Shown: piece by piece, positions 54,401-63,199 of the stretch
Layout: every line of letters starts with the position of its first letter
Position numbering within the stretch: the first letter of the stretch is position 1
Source: Blattamonas nauphoetae
Lineage: Eukaryota; Preaxostyla; Oxymonadida
Direction of reading: 5' to 3'
Assembly (NCBI GenBank): GCA_033064195.1
Contig: JARBJD010000117.1
Coordinates: forward strand, 62,001-126,000
Length of the DNA stretch: 64,000 nt
The notes under the pieces: generated by a model
Told to the model about the DNA's origin: nothing
The model's database searches: none
The model's input: only the letters and a program-made list of their open reading frames with translations
Translations under genes and position numbers: made by a program

Positions 54401-57059
54401 GTTCAAATGGATCATCGGGTGCTTGGAGGATGGGAGAGTCAGAGAGAGAGAACTTGAGAGCGGCTCGGTCGCTTTGTTTCGAAGGACGGGATGTGAGGCG
54501 GATGCAGGGTGAGGGGAGGACGATTGGGTGGACAGGAGCCGTAAACACGCCAACAGCTGAGATTGAGAAGGCAATGTGAGATGACACATTACTCGCATAA
54601 CTAATCGATTGGCATGGATTGAAGTGAAACCCACACATGATCGAGTCGTCGCCACTTTCTTCATCGACATACACCTCAAGAGTGTCAGAAGTGATCGAGA
54701 ATGTCCTATTTCCAGTCTGGTCAACGATTGATGGGAATGAATTTTCGGTTGATGTGTCCACACACGATTCGAACAGTGTCTCAACGTTGGAGGGGAGAGA
54801 GTCGAAGAGAACGAGGTAGCCATCGCACGTGGGACTGTGCACAGAGAACACCACTTCCGAGCATTCGACGAAGTTGGCCTGTCCGATTGGACCGCTGATC
54901 ATTTTGAAGTCACGTCCCTTCTTTCGAGAGGCAGAACTGATGAGCTGACATTTGTTCAGAGACAGAGTTGTGTTTGGTGAGAGCTTGAGCATCATCTTGT
55001 TCTCGAGACTACGGTCGAGAATGATTGTGGACTCCAATCGCAAAGTCCCTTCAAGTTGACAAATCACGCTTGAGACATCAGACGAGTCTCGAGTGAAATG
55101 GCAGTTCTTGATGACACATTTGGGCTTTGAATGAACATTGGATGGCCAAAAATGGATCAGTGCTCCACGATCAGTGCCAGAGCCATAAAACTTGGTGACA
55201 GTCACGTCGTTGAGGGTGAGAGAAAGCGACGGCTGTTCAGAGATTACTGACGAACAGAACAGACAGCCAGACGTCGATGACAGGTCGGAGAAGGTGACAT
55301 TGGAGATGGAGATGGTGAGGGGAAGATGGTGATCTCGAGATATGCGATCCGAACAATACAGGAAGGCTGCTTCGATGTCAGCATTTAGAGTTTGGAACGT
55401 CGATGACGATACAGAAAGGTTCATGTATTTCGTTTGAGAAAAGAAGAAGAATCCGCCAGAGAGTTGAGCAGAGCAGCGTTTGGCAATGATATGATCACAC
55501 GAGATCGTTGATTCTTCTTCCATTGCTAAATATTCCTGGTAGAGATGGAGGAAGCCGCCCTGAGATGCTGCCGAGCAAGTCTCAACGACAATATCTGATA
55601 AGACAACAGAATAAGGGAAATTAGTTGCAGATTGGCAGTGTTTGATGGCAATACACCCACCGACCTGGATTGAACTCGATCCGTTGAATTTGGTGTTGGT
55701 GATGGATATATTGAGATATTCATGGATGACGAACATCAACGACCCTCCGTAAGTGGAAGAACAGTCGAAGAAACCACTGTTCATGACTGAAAAGGACGAT
55801 GTCGATGAGAGAAAGACTTCATGAGCGATTGCCCCACCTTTCTCAGCGTTGGATTTGTACACCCTGCAGTCATCCATCAGAAACGAAATGGATTTCGTGG
55901 AAGAGATTGATGAGCGGATGCATCCACCCACGACCGAGGAACAGACAGAAAACACCGAGTTGCGATTCTCGATCGACCCGAAGATTTCTGAGTCTCCCCG
56001 AACGTTGACGAAGATAGCGCCACCTTCCCCCGTACGAGCTGTGGTATTCCTGAATCCGCAGCGTTCAAGGTTGATTGTGAGGCGACATTCTTCGTTGTTC
56101 GATCCGTCGAGAATCACAGCGATGGCTCCACCGTTTTGGTCAGACTTTGACGATGAAAATTGGCAGTCCCTCAGAGTGAGGTCAATGGATGATGGGAGGA
56201 CGGCGTAGGATGCTGACAAGCTTCCTCCATTCGATGAGGATGTGCAACAATTGAAGACGCATTTGATGAAGGTATTCGATATGTCCGACAGCGTCTGTGG
56301 AGATTCAAACGTCTTCTCTTCAAAGAGGCCATTCGAGAATGTTGTGTTCTGAGTGAGAAAACGTGTGGTATGACAAAATCGACGGACGATTGTTCCATCG
56401 ATTGCGTTCGAGACATAGCTGAACTTTGATCCTAGAATCAATGTCCGATCTGCCACAGAGACTGGTGGAGATGCAGTTAGAGAGGAGTGGGTCACATTCC
56501 AGATGGTGGTTGAACAAAGTCGAGAGTCGGTTTTGCTCCCTCCAAAAAATGAGTCTCCAGACATCATTGTCATGTTTGACAGTGAGCTTCCCAGCATAAG
56601 CAGGGTATTGTTCTGGCTGCTGCTTGTTACAAGACTGTCAATTGCTCTTGTGTCACTTTCAAACGTGATGCTTTTCAACGTGATCTCACTCGAGACTGCT
56701 ATAAACGGTGAGGTTGTGCAGATATGGAGATTACAATTCGAAATAGAGCAGAGTGAGTTTGTGATCTGGGCAAGAAGGAGGGTTGGCCGCAGAGATAATG
56801 ATGAAAGAGTGAATGAAGAGTTCAGAACAATGAAGAATCCGCTGTCATCAATATTCAAAGCTGGTCGGACTGGAGATCCTGATAGGGAAACATTTGTGTC
56901 CGTATCGACGGTATTGGAATGAAGAATGAGCTGTTTGTCGACAAAGAAGTGGTGGTTTTGATTGGCGTCCTGTGACTGGCAAGTGGAGAATGGGGACAGT
57001 GACAAGGACCTCGGGGAGGTGGTCTGAATTACAAGTATACACAGTCCCCAACGAATCAT
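51447..57059 (-). CDS. Gene E: large beta-helix membrane protein with a short cytoplasmic tail
   Basis: One uninterrupted frame of 1870 residues from ATG 57059 (MIRWGLCILVIQTTS, a signal peptide); an earlier in-frame ATG at 57134 lies in the tail of pseudogene G and is unlikely. The ectodomain is a long series of F-x-x-C and GGA/GGS turns (DCQFSSSKSDQNGGAIAV, CSSVVGGCIRSS, ETCSAASQGGFLHL) with three CG-x(n)-PC entry motifs (MCGFHFNPCQSIS, KCGSELDACCSLQ, DCGTPQLPCSSIE). A TM helix near residue 1740 (IWVGLGVASLLALLIVPWLL) precedes a tail of about 130 residues with CCKC and DVVHLLNGIPNEYRYATI, acidic and Ser-rich at the end. Unlike genes B and F it has no kinase-like domain. The DVVHLLN motif also ends pseudogene G, so it may be a conserved cytoplasmic docking motif. 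Probably a functional surface protein. Confidence 0.85.
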   Translation of the reverse strand: MIRWGLCILVIQTTSPRSLSLSPFSTCQSQDANQNHHFFVDKQLILHSNTVDTDTNVSLSGSPVRPALNIDDSGFFIVLNSSFTLSSLSLRPTLLLAQITNSLCSISNCNLHICTTSPFIAVSSEITLKSITFESDTRAIDSLVTSSSQNNTLLMLGSSLSNMTMMSGDSFFGGSKTDSRLCSTTIWNVTHSSLTASPPVSVADRTLILGSKFSYVSNAIDGTIVRRFCHTTRFLTQNTTFSNGLFEEKTFESPQTLSDISNTFIKCVFNCCTSSSNGGSLSASYAVLPSSIDLTLRDCQFSSSKSDQNGGAIAVILDGSNNEECRLTINLERCGFRNTTARTGEGGAIFVNVRGDSEIFGSIENRNSVFSVCSSVVGGCIRSSISSTKSISFLMDDCRVYKSNAEKGGAIAHEVFLSSTSSFSVMNSGFFDCSSTYGGSLMFVIHEYLNISITNTKFNGSSSIQVGGCIAIKHCQSATNFPYSVVLSDIVVETCSAASQGGFLHLYQEYLAMEEESTISCDHIIAKRCSAQLSGGFFFFSQTKYMNLSVSSSTFQTLNADIEAAFLYCSDRISRDHHLPLTISISNVTFSDLSSTSGCLFCSSVISEQPSLSLTLNDVTVTKFYGSGTDRGALIHFWPSNVHSKPKCVIKNCHFTRDSSDVSSVICQLEGTLRLESTIILDRSLENKMMLKLSPNTTLSLNKCQLISSASRKKGRDFKMISGPIGQANFVECSEVVFSVHSPTCDGYLVLFDSLPSNVETLFESCVDTSTENSFPSIVDQTGNRTFSITSDTLEVYVDEESGDDSIMCGFHFNPCQSISYASNVSSHIAFSISAVGVFTAPVHPIVLPSPCIRLTSRPSKQSDRAALKFSLSDSPILQAPDDPFELSNLVFILETDMDEGVFFKTGLGSTRVRNIVMHYTGQHRILLFLLAHISSSTFEIDLDSLDLPLNHIVLFSSNSAVSVVDSSTFKTVNMTGSSTFLGTSEHTLITNSSFKTIKSTEPFFTLSSSTLYLSNTLFQFCQVESDALIVVGEDSFLFVESSTFQSCTGIEAGVAVFTDKANTVSSFTNVILINNRVHHKEGIDQAKTSLFGNDLTIRGNPQLVNISSSRSSSFFPRVVVGDPENTEVVDMFVQQQSVFHLNNSGSDDHKCGSELDACCSLQYTIGVTNETNKKDEMTTLCPYGPFSEVCVFVRRRSILINGRGLSELDAPQERDEVMLKMDDSSMIFRQIVFRLTRTIYGSFISSSKSSMELINCSISSFFPVSTVSSPSSSLHSLFSISSGSLVVSHLRCDNFQSTKHSSTLLFVDRADFNLNNTTLSSLSAVSEGGLMCGTIQHTHFNLSDILFEALQTPSNCGMLNLKVIDNGSISLRNTTFSNLNITSPLISLALSSSLHLTTNNIVVDVSSLHVRSCRGTEIAGSVLLVDNPHAIRWTLTEPKGSKYLNEIEWDSFAEKRGADETRSLFDDRIPVIPQYIVKDGVNNNVIDCGTPQLPCSSIEFAVCRIHPHRTNAVGVVLNSQVDLKERLSDTRCSFVDGSNTTLTIIQRVVDSGAAIVVGEEFELVSVDVALPPNSSSLGRDVGIIECSSGSLSIKQVTVLQTTMSGYLHRVIVMAVDANVTISDCELSRLSTEDGILSLRFTNKTTPTFLFRNVSFVNCQPPNAIKIALTFSPEHRKVKMRDHFDKMQLDWKHPEWYSLKVGERNSSFLFDVVVHPAIWVGLGVASLLALLIVPWLLCTPAMFPVMLCYRHHRNTTDSSSRSPCCKCLHPDGGRGQREHDPWDVVHLLNGIPNEYRYATITDAKTRQQNDGEEGERTFVGPHPKHRLSQKRRMSHRMDGDLLQAQGSENPSSESDSENVFDSSDQSEEFI

Positions 57060-57209
57060 CGGTGGAGGAATGACAAAAAAACAAAAACAATGGGACCAGT
57101 CAATCCATCGAAGACTTCCCATTTCGATATTCACTTGGAATCACATTCAGCAAATGAACAACATCCGGCAAGGGTGGACTTTCTGGGCCAAAAAACTCTA
57201 AGTAGTGGC

Positions 57210-57215
57210 AAAAAA
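57210..57215 (-). terminator. Pol III T6 terminator of the tRNA-like unit
   Basis: TTTTTT on the minus strand begins three bases after the 3' end of the tRNA-like sequence. Confidence 0.6.
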
Positions 57216-57217
57216 GT

Positions 57218-57289
57218 TGTGCTCGGCGGGAGTCGAACCCCGAGCACAACAGTCGACAGAGGGGTTGGCTACCGCTAGGCCAAACGCGC
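57218..57289 (-). tRNA. tRNA-like Pol III gene, probable pseudo-tRNA
   Basis: The minus strand contains a perfect internal A box (TGGCCTAGCGG, 57282-57272) and B box (GGTTCGACTCC, 57239-57229), and a run of six T follows at once (57215-57210), a Pol III terminator. The 72-nt span has tRNA spacing; a colinear reading puts GTC in the anticodon loop (CTGTCGA), suggesting tRNA-Asp ancestry. However, the acceptor, D and anticodon stems pair badly, while an 8-bp hairpin (GTGCTCGG with CCGAGCAC) encloses the T loop. It is therefore more likely a transcribable tRNA-derived unit or a pseudogene than a working tRNA. It lies inside the TIR element. Confidence 0.6.
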
Positions 57290-57780
57290 CGCACGTTCAC
57301 TTCCAAAAAATTGGTGTCTTGAAGGGAGAACTGCAGTAGATTGTCACTTCACGATACATCATGATCAATCGCTATGTTTTGAAAAATTGTAAGAAAATAC
57401 GAGACAGAAAGTTGAAATGAATCAAGAAAGCGTAAAGATGAAGTGATATAGTTCGCCGATCGACCTCATCAAACACGATCGAATGATCGTGACATTCTCT
57501 GAGACGATCTCGACAGTATTCTCAACATTTTGAAAATAAAACGTGTTCACATCCATATTCGACAATTTATTACGAGAGAATAGCCTCGATGAACAACAAT
57601 TTCACAACACACCTCGATCACCTTTGGCCCAGAAAGTCCACTCGTGCCCAACATCCCACGGCTCTTATGAACATTCTTCCGATCAGAGTGATGTGGATAG
57701 AAAAATTGAGTGAGGTGTGTTCTTAGTTGGAGAGGGTCCACAGATAGGCATTCCTCAAACAGGCCTTTCATCTTTTCTCG

Positions 57781-57864
57781 AACTCCATCCATCTTCTCTC
57801 CAACTCCATCCATCTTCTCTCCAACTCCATCCATCTTCTCTCCAACTCCATCCATCTTCGAGAC
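57781..57864 (+). repeat. Four tandem copies of a 21-bp unit in pseudogene G
   Basis: Copies of aactccatccatcttctctc-c start at 57781, 57802, 57823 and 57844; the last differs at its end. On the minus strand it reads as a heptad-length repeat, KMDGVGE. Being a multiple of 3, the repeat preserves the frame, unlike the 70-bp array of gene 1. Confidence 0.9.
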
Positions 57865-59703
57865 AACCCCAATCGACATGTTCCGATGAGTGTTCACCCC
57901 AACCGCTCACAAAGAAGAGGCCTGTGAATGCATCATTCAGGGAGCACTCACAGCTCAGTGCTCCGTTCCTCGTCAAATTGGATGTCGGTTTTGGTGATTT
58001 TGAGTGTGGATGTGAATGGTGTGATGAGAGTGCTGTTCGAAGCAGAGTTCGTGCTGAAGTACTCGTTGGGCTTTCAAGATGTGGAGTCGCAGTGCTCGAA
58101 CATGTCTGCCGGAACCTGAGCGGGGTTCAGATTGGAGAAGCAGACATCTCGAGTGTTGGGGATGGCAGAAGCATCGAAGTTCACACCAATCGCTCCGCCT
58201 CGATCAGTGGCAGTGCAGACGACGAAGGCACAGTTGGAGAGTGTGCTGAGTGTGCCTTTGGAAAGATTGGGTCCTCCGCTGCTCATCGCTGAGGAGCTTT
58301 CAAAGAAACTGTTTGTGATCATCGCAGACGTGTTTATCAGACAGACACTCCCGCCAGTTGCGAGGAATGTCCCAGTCGCCTTGCAACCAGAGAAAGAGGA
58401 ACGCTCCAGCTGGAAGTACTGTCCAGCATCGGCCTTCCCCAAAACATAGACGGCTCCTGCATCGCAGGTTGATGCAGTGATTTGGCATCCCTGGAAGAAG
58501 CAGCCCTTCACAGCGAGAGAGGCAGCGGTGGTTCTGAGGCTGATTGCGACTCCTCAGCCGTTCTGTTCGGAACAAGACATGTCTTCGAACGTGCAGAGCG
58601 AATACGAGACGAGAGTGGCTGTGGATGAGGCACTGAACACTTTGCGGCCAATCACAGATGAGGTGATGTTCTGATTGGTGAAAGAATGTTCGTCGTTACG
58701 ATCGCGCTTTGTCGACAAGAAGGAGGTGTTAAGGCAGATCATATTCCCTCCCGAGTTGGCGACAGCATTCCTGTCCCGCTGTCGTGGTTCGTGCAACACG
58801 ACACACAACTCCCAACCACTCGTTGACACACTTCACTCCCAAACAGCTGTTCACTCGGAAAGAATGTCGATGACGATGACATCTTTACAAGAGAGCTTGC
58901 GAGCAGACTCATTTCCATTTGCATCGCACAGTCCAACGCATGACCAAATTTGAACGAGAAAAGTGCTCCAGTTCCAAGCGGAAGGTGCTGGTTGCTCATC
59001 GACAGTCCAACTCCACTAATCGAAAGGCGGCCACGTGACTCAGTGTCTGCCGTTGCATCGTTCTTCATTTGCATTCCAATATCAATCTCATGTGGGTTTT
59101 GAGACGTGCCCACGAGTGGAAGAACCAAATTTGATTTCGATTGGTGAGAGCTTCGGATAATCTGGATTTGGCATCCGTGCCCATCCAAGTCACCTCTCAC
59201 AAGGAATGGCGAACATTTCATGTTCGAAATGATCTCGCTTCCCTCGATTGTCAAGTCAGATGACGAGAGCAGGCACGTCGAGAATCCAGATGGTTCTACA
59301 TCCAGACACCACGATGTCATCCATAATGTACTGTTCTGCACATCCAACAAACATAGCTTGGGAGGGTTGCAAACATTGTTCTCATGCACGGCGTTCCAAT
59401 TCGGAGAACCGCATGGTGGTTTTGTCGATGCTTCAGTCCCAGATAATCGGGTTGTGTTTCCACGTAATTCCATCCATGACGATACAATCTCAAATGATTC
59501 TGTCGAAAACCACCCTGATTCGAACTGTATCACCGTTTGTTCAGAGTGAGAGCCATTCCAATTTCGGTTCGATTTCCCAGTTAAGACGGTTGTGAAATCC
59601 CGGCAAAGGGTATCCATAGAGTGAACGATTTGAAATAGGGTGATTACGATGATCATCTCAGACTGAGTGATTCGAGAACGACGGTGACGAGATGATCGAG
59701 AAT

Positions 59704-59722
59704 GGATCAACCCTTAATTTCT
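59704..59722 (-). promoter_or_regulatory. Promoter-like motif of pseudogene G
   Basis: On the minus strand: AGAAATTAAGGGTTGATCC, 48-66 nt before the ATG at 59656. Same box order as in genes A, C and F. Confidence 0.5.
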
Positions 59723-59940
59723 AAAATGGGCCGTTGCTTTTCCAAAAATAACTGAGCAAGAAAAGATATTGAAGACCTGAAGCTTGATCAAATTAAAATC
59801 AGACGAATTTGTATTTCTGTTCACGAAAGAAGGATTTCCTCAGAAGATTTCGCGGAAAAAGGATGAAAGTTGTGAATAGATGAGTCTGAAGAGACTGATC
59901 TCCGGTTAAAAGGGTGGGATTCGACTTCATCTGTCACACC

Positions 59941-61800
59941 CAGGGTTCGAAACTCACACCGGGCGGTTTTTTTCACCGGGAGCTCACTGTGATCCGGTCG
60001 GTGGGACGGTGAGGCTCTCAGTGAATCCTTCGAGTTTGTTCGTGATGAATCGTCTTCATCTCATTTTCATCATCTATCCATTTAGCCAGTGAAATACTTT
60101 TGCCTCGTGGCACCTCAACTCTGAAATACATTTTTTTCAAAATATCTGAGAGGTACGTTCTTGATTTTTGATTCTCGAGAGGAATGTGAAATCTGTTCAT
60201 CTTTCTACTCGAACAAGCTGAAGGGCCGGCATCCCAATGGTACATATCCAGGCGATCCGCACACACCAACGAACATCAGATACAGTCTGAATAATTCAAA
60301 GTCGAACATATATAATTCAAAGTCGAAAATATATAGTTCAAAGTCGAATAAAAGAATTCAAAGCCGAAGTGAAATTATTCAAAGTCGAAGGACCACATTT
60401 GTGGTCCAAGTTGTTCAAGTGAACCTCACACACCACTCTTTCATGCTCACAGAAACAGAATCAATGACCATGATGGTAGCTAGTCAAGTATCATCCGACA
60501 CCATTCATCACTTTCTCGGCCATAGTTCATATTTTAGAGCTCATTTGAGAGTAATTCTTCGTCAAAGCCCAGAAAAACCAACAAATCAGATCCTCCAAAA
60601 GTTGAACAAGGCCAAAAGTTTCCATCTTTAGTCACACCTCTGACTCCTTCACGCCTCTCAAACGTCAGTTCAATCCTTCCATCTTTTGCGTGTCACAGGC
60701 TGTTTTTTGCCAGACTAATGAAGTTCCTGTTTTCATCGAAAAAGCTCAAAATCACTTCAGAAAGCATGAATGCATTGTTTTAAATCCTTAAAAACGTATC
60801 ACCCGATAAAGCTCATGGGTACAAGTAGTTCACAGGAGAAATTGAGGGAATTGTCTGCTGCTTTCGGAGGCTATAGGAAAAAGACTGTTTTTCGACTTTG
60901 AATTGTTTACTTCGACTTTGAATTATTTCACTTCGACTTTGAATTATTTCCTTCGACTTTGAACTATTCAGACTGTACTGGCTTGACTCGAATTATCTCT
61001 CCATCTAGGTGGAAGACAGCTTGTTTCATCCTCCCAAATCAAGTATTCGTTGTCTTACCATTATCAACACAGAATCGATCGTCTGGATGATCACTTCAGA
61101 CGAGAATATCTCGAAGAAATGAGTATGCAAGCAATCTTCGGCATCATGGTTGACGCAGGAACTGATTGTACGTGAAATAAGTTTTTGTCAGTCATGGTTC
61201 GATTCTGGAATGACACGAAATTCAAAATAAAGCATGTTGGGATTCAAGATTTTAAAGGACTCTACATGCAAAGGACAATAATATGGTTCAGTTCAACTGT
61301 TCCGCACACCAGGCCCGCTCGCCATCAAACCTGCATTCGAATCGGATTCTCATCAATATGGGAGAGTCTTTAAGACGGTGAAGGAACTGAGTGTTTGGAT
61401 CAACAAATCTGAGAATCGTCGACAATGTTTTGATAGAAAACAAAAAAATGTTGGATCTTCCTCCAAACAAACCATCAATCCCGAACGAAACGCGGTGGTT
61501 GAGTCGATATCACTGTTGTCAGGCAGTGAAGAAAAACATCGCTGCGATTGAAGAGATGACAAATGATCGATATGAAACTTGTGCATTGTTGTCAACTCAA
61601 CTTCAGAGCCTTTCAAACCCAGACCGAGAGCAAATACAGAGAGAGTAAACCATTTTTCATGAGTTGTTCCAAATCAAACTCTCATCTAGGTGTTCTCTTG
61701 CCGACATCGTTACAGATTTATGAGCCAATTTTTGAAAACTTGGGAGAGCAAGCCTCCGTACCACAATTTAGAAATACTACAAAAAATGAGATGAACTCGT
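59941..61800 (+). mobile_element. hAT-like DNA transposon remnant
   Basis: Bases 59941-59953 read cagggttcgaaac, a typical hAT 5' terminus. Downstream on the plus strand lie transposase-like pieces: ECEICSSFYSNKLKGRHPNG and TYPGDPHTPTNIRY (60178-60282, a C-x2-C zinc-finger-like N-terminus), QAIFGIMVDAGTDC followed by FLSVMVRFWNDTKFKIKHVG (about 61129-61260, resembling the first catalytic Asp region of hAT transposases), and ETRWLSRYHCCQAVKKNIAA (about 61480-61550, resembling the TRW block). A TGA at about 61171 and frame changes interrupt it, and no 3' end matching the 5' terminus was found. The family call is moderate and the borders to the right are uncertain. A second element is nested at 60283-60975. 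Confidence 0.5.
60283..60975. mobile_element. 693-bp TA-flanked MITE nested in the hAT-like remnant
   Basis: Inverted ends begin cagtctgaataattcaaagt on the left; the right end reads cagtctgaatagttcaaagt on the complement. TA lies on each side (60281-60282 and 60976-60977), as in Tc1/mariner insertions. Both ends carry four or five tandem copies of a block of about 20 bp containing attcaaagtcgaa. Joining the flanks over one TA gives NIRYWLDSNYLSI, a sensible continuation of the transposase fragment. No transposase inside. Confidence 0.8.
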
Positions 61801-63199
61801 GAAATTGATTTCAGTTTTGATGCCAATATCACTTTTTGACATTTTTTTGTGATCTATTCTGAAATGAAAAAAAAGTAGATACTTCTCTTTTTAGAGCCAG
61901 GGTACGCTCCTAAGTTTTACAAGATCGTCTCACATTTCAAAATCATCATATTCAAATCTTGTTTCCTGCTGTTGAACTGTAGACAATTTTTTGATAAATG
62001 AGAGATCTTGTTTCCAGACTACCTATCACCCGCTTTTTCACGGTCATAATTTCATTCCGTTTAGACAGGGTCCTCACGGAGACTTCAACTCACATTCCAC
62101 ATATTCAACAAGTTGTCCTTGTCGCAAATACTGTTTTTGCCGCGACAGTCCCTGTGAAAACTAGATTTAGTTGGTCCGGTGGATTAAGGACATTCCTCGA
62201 AACAGACTATTCACCCTCGCCAAACTCTACAGTCAGACACACACTTCGTCAGTCTTTTCAGAATCCAGTCGCAGTCGATCGGGAATGTTTGTTTTTTTTC
62301 ATCCGTTTCGAAAGTTCAAATCGTGTCACAGTTCATTTCAGTTCCAAACTGCCGTCTTCGAGAATCTCAATGAAAGTGTATCTTTCATAAATCGTTCTGA
62401 TGGATTTCACCTGAATTCTTGTGCCTGTGAAGAATCTTTCGAAATGTCAAACAGCAAATGCCATTCAGATTCTACTTCGAGGAATGTCTTTGCGAGATAA
62501 AGATAAAGCACAATTAATTCCTCGAAAAAAAGAGAGATGAATACTTAACAAATTAGAATTTCGTGAGATGATATCAGTTGTAAAAAACAGTGTGCGATTG
62601 ACCACTACCTGACTGATAGTTGGGTCATATTTCTGGAATGACTCCAAAAGGAGTATCAGATGCGACTGTTCGTGTTTGGTTCTTCACACATCATTAAGAT
62701 TTGTCCTCACAAATGAAAAAAACAGTTCAACATCAGTTGATAACAGTGTGACATAAAGCTGACGACAAAAAAACATCCGATTAAGCAAAGTGTCGAAGTA
62801 TTTTCCCGAATTGACAAATTGACCTGGTGAAAAATCATGTCATACAACGAGAGATAGATGATGATGAAATCATTCATTCAATTACTTCACTCGATTTTCA
62901 TGAAAAATGATTTTTCAACCCGTCAGATTCTCTTCCCCATTATTTGAATTGTCGATCCTGATCATCATGAAGGACTGTCTCTTTCTCTGAGGAAACCGAC
63001 GTTTTATTTCTGAATAAACACAAAATTAACGCCGAGAGAAGCATCACTCCATCCAGAAATAGAGAATGGCTTTGGTGAATACAATCAATTAGGTGATGAG
63101 ACTTTGGTCAATGAAACAAACTGAAAGCAAGAATAATGCGAGAAACAACATCATGAAACATCAACACTCTTCGATAGACCCGAAAAACAGCTTGAACAG
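61801..63199. other. Intergenic, no gene recognised
   Basis: AT-rich sequence between the transposon remnant and the protease gene. The longest frame (61998-62390) resembles nothing I know. It may contain more transposon debris and the 3' flank of the protease. Confidence 0.4.

Larger units (their letters stand above)
57167..57648. mobile_element. 482-bp TIR element with an 8-bp target duplication, carrying a tRNA-like unit
   Basis: The ends are inverted repeats of about 26 bp, ggcaagggtggactttctgg on the left and ggcacgagtggactttctgg on the complement of the right, both continuing gccaaa. CAACATCC is duplicated at 57159-57166 and 57649-57656. The host sequence on both sides (aaatgaacaacatcc, then cacgg) matches the tail of gene E at 51705-51720, confirming an insertion into a related tail. 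An 8-bp duplication suggests hAT or another 8-bp family; the ends do not start with CAGG. No protein gene inside. Confidence 0.8.
57100..59656 (-). pseudogene. Gene G: decayed beta-helix gene upstream of gene E
   Basis: The start at 59656 gives MIIVITLFQIVHSMDTLCRD. The following text is a typical family ectodomain: SSDLTIEGSEIISNMKCSPF, SISGVGLSMSNQHLPLGTGA, CLNTSFLSTKRD, GCFFQGCQITASTCDAGAVY and NLNPAQVPADMFEHCDSTS. There are several lesions: a frameshift near 58780, an in-frame TGA near 58552 (EQNG then GVAISLRTT), another shift near 58075 before PNEYFSTNSASNSTL, and loss of the region that would hold the TM helix. The 3' end contains a 21-bp tandem repeat, a kinase-like scrap (FEECLSVDPLQLRTHL, compare HRCVSVDPKQRPTLSE) and finally DVVHLLNVIPSEYR, the tail motif of gene E. 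That tail is split by the TIR element at 57167-57648 and its end runs into the 5' end of gene E. Confidence 0.8.

Noticed and set aside
57218-57289. Functional tRNA-Asp
   Set aside because: The loop reads GTC, but the acceptor and anticodon stems do not pair; only the Pol III boxes are convincing.
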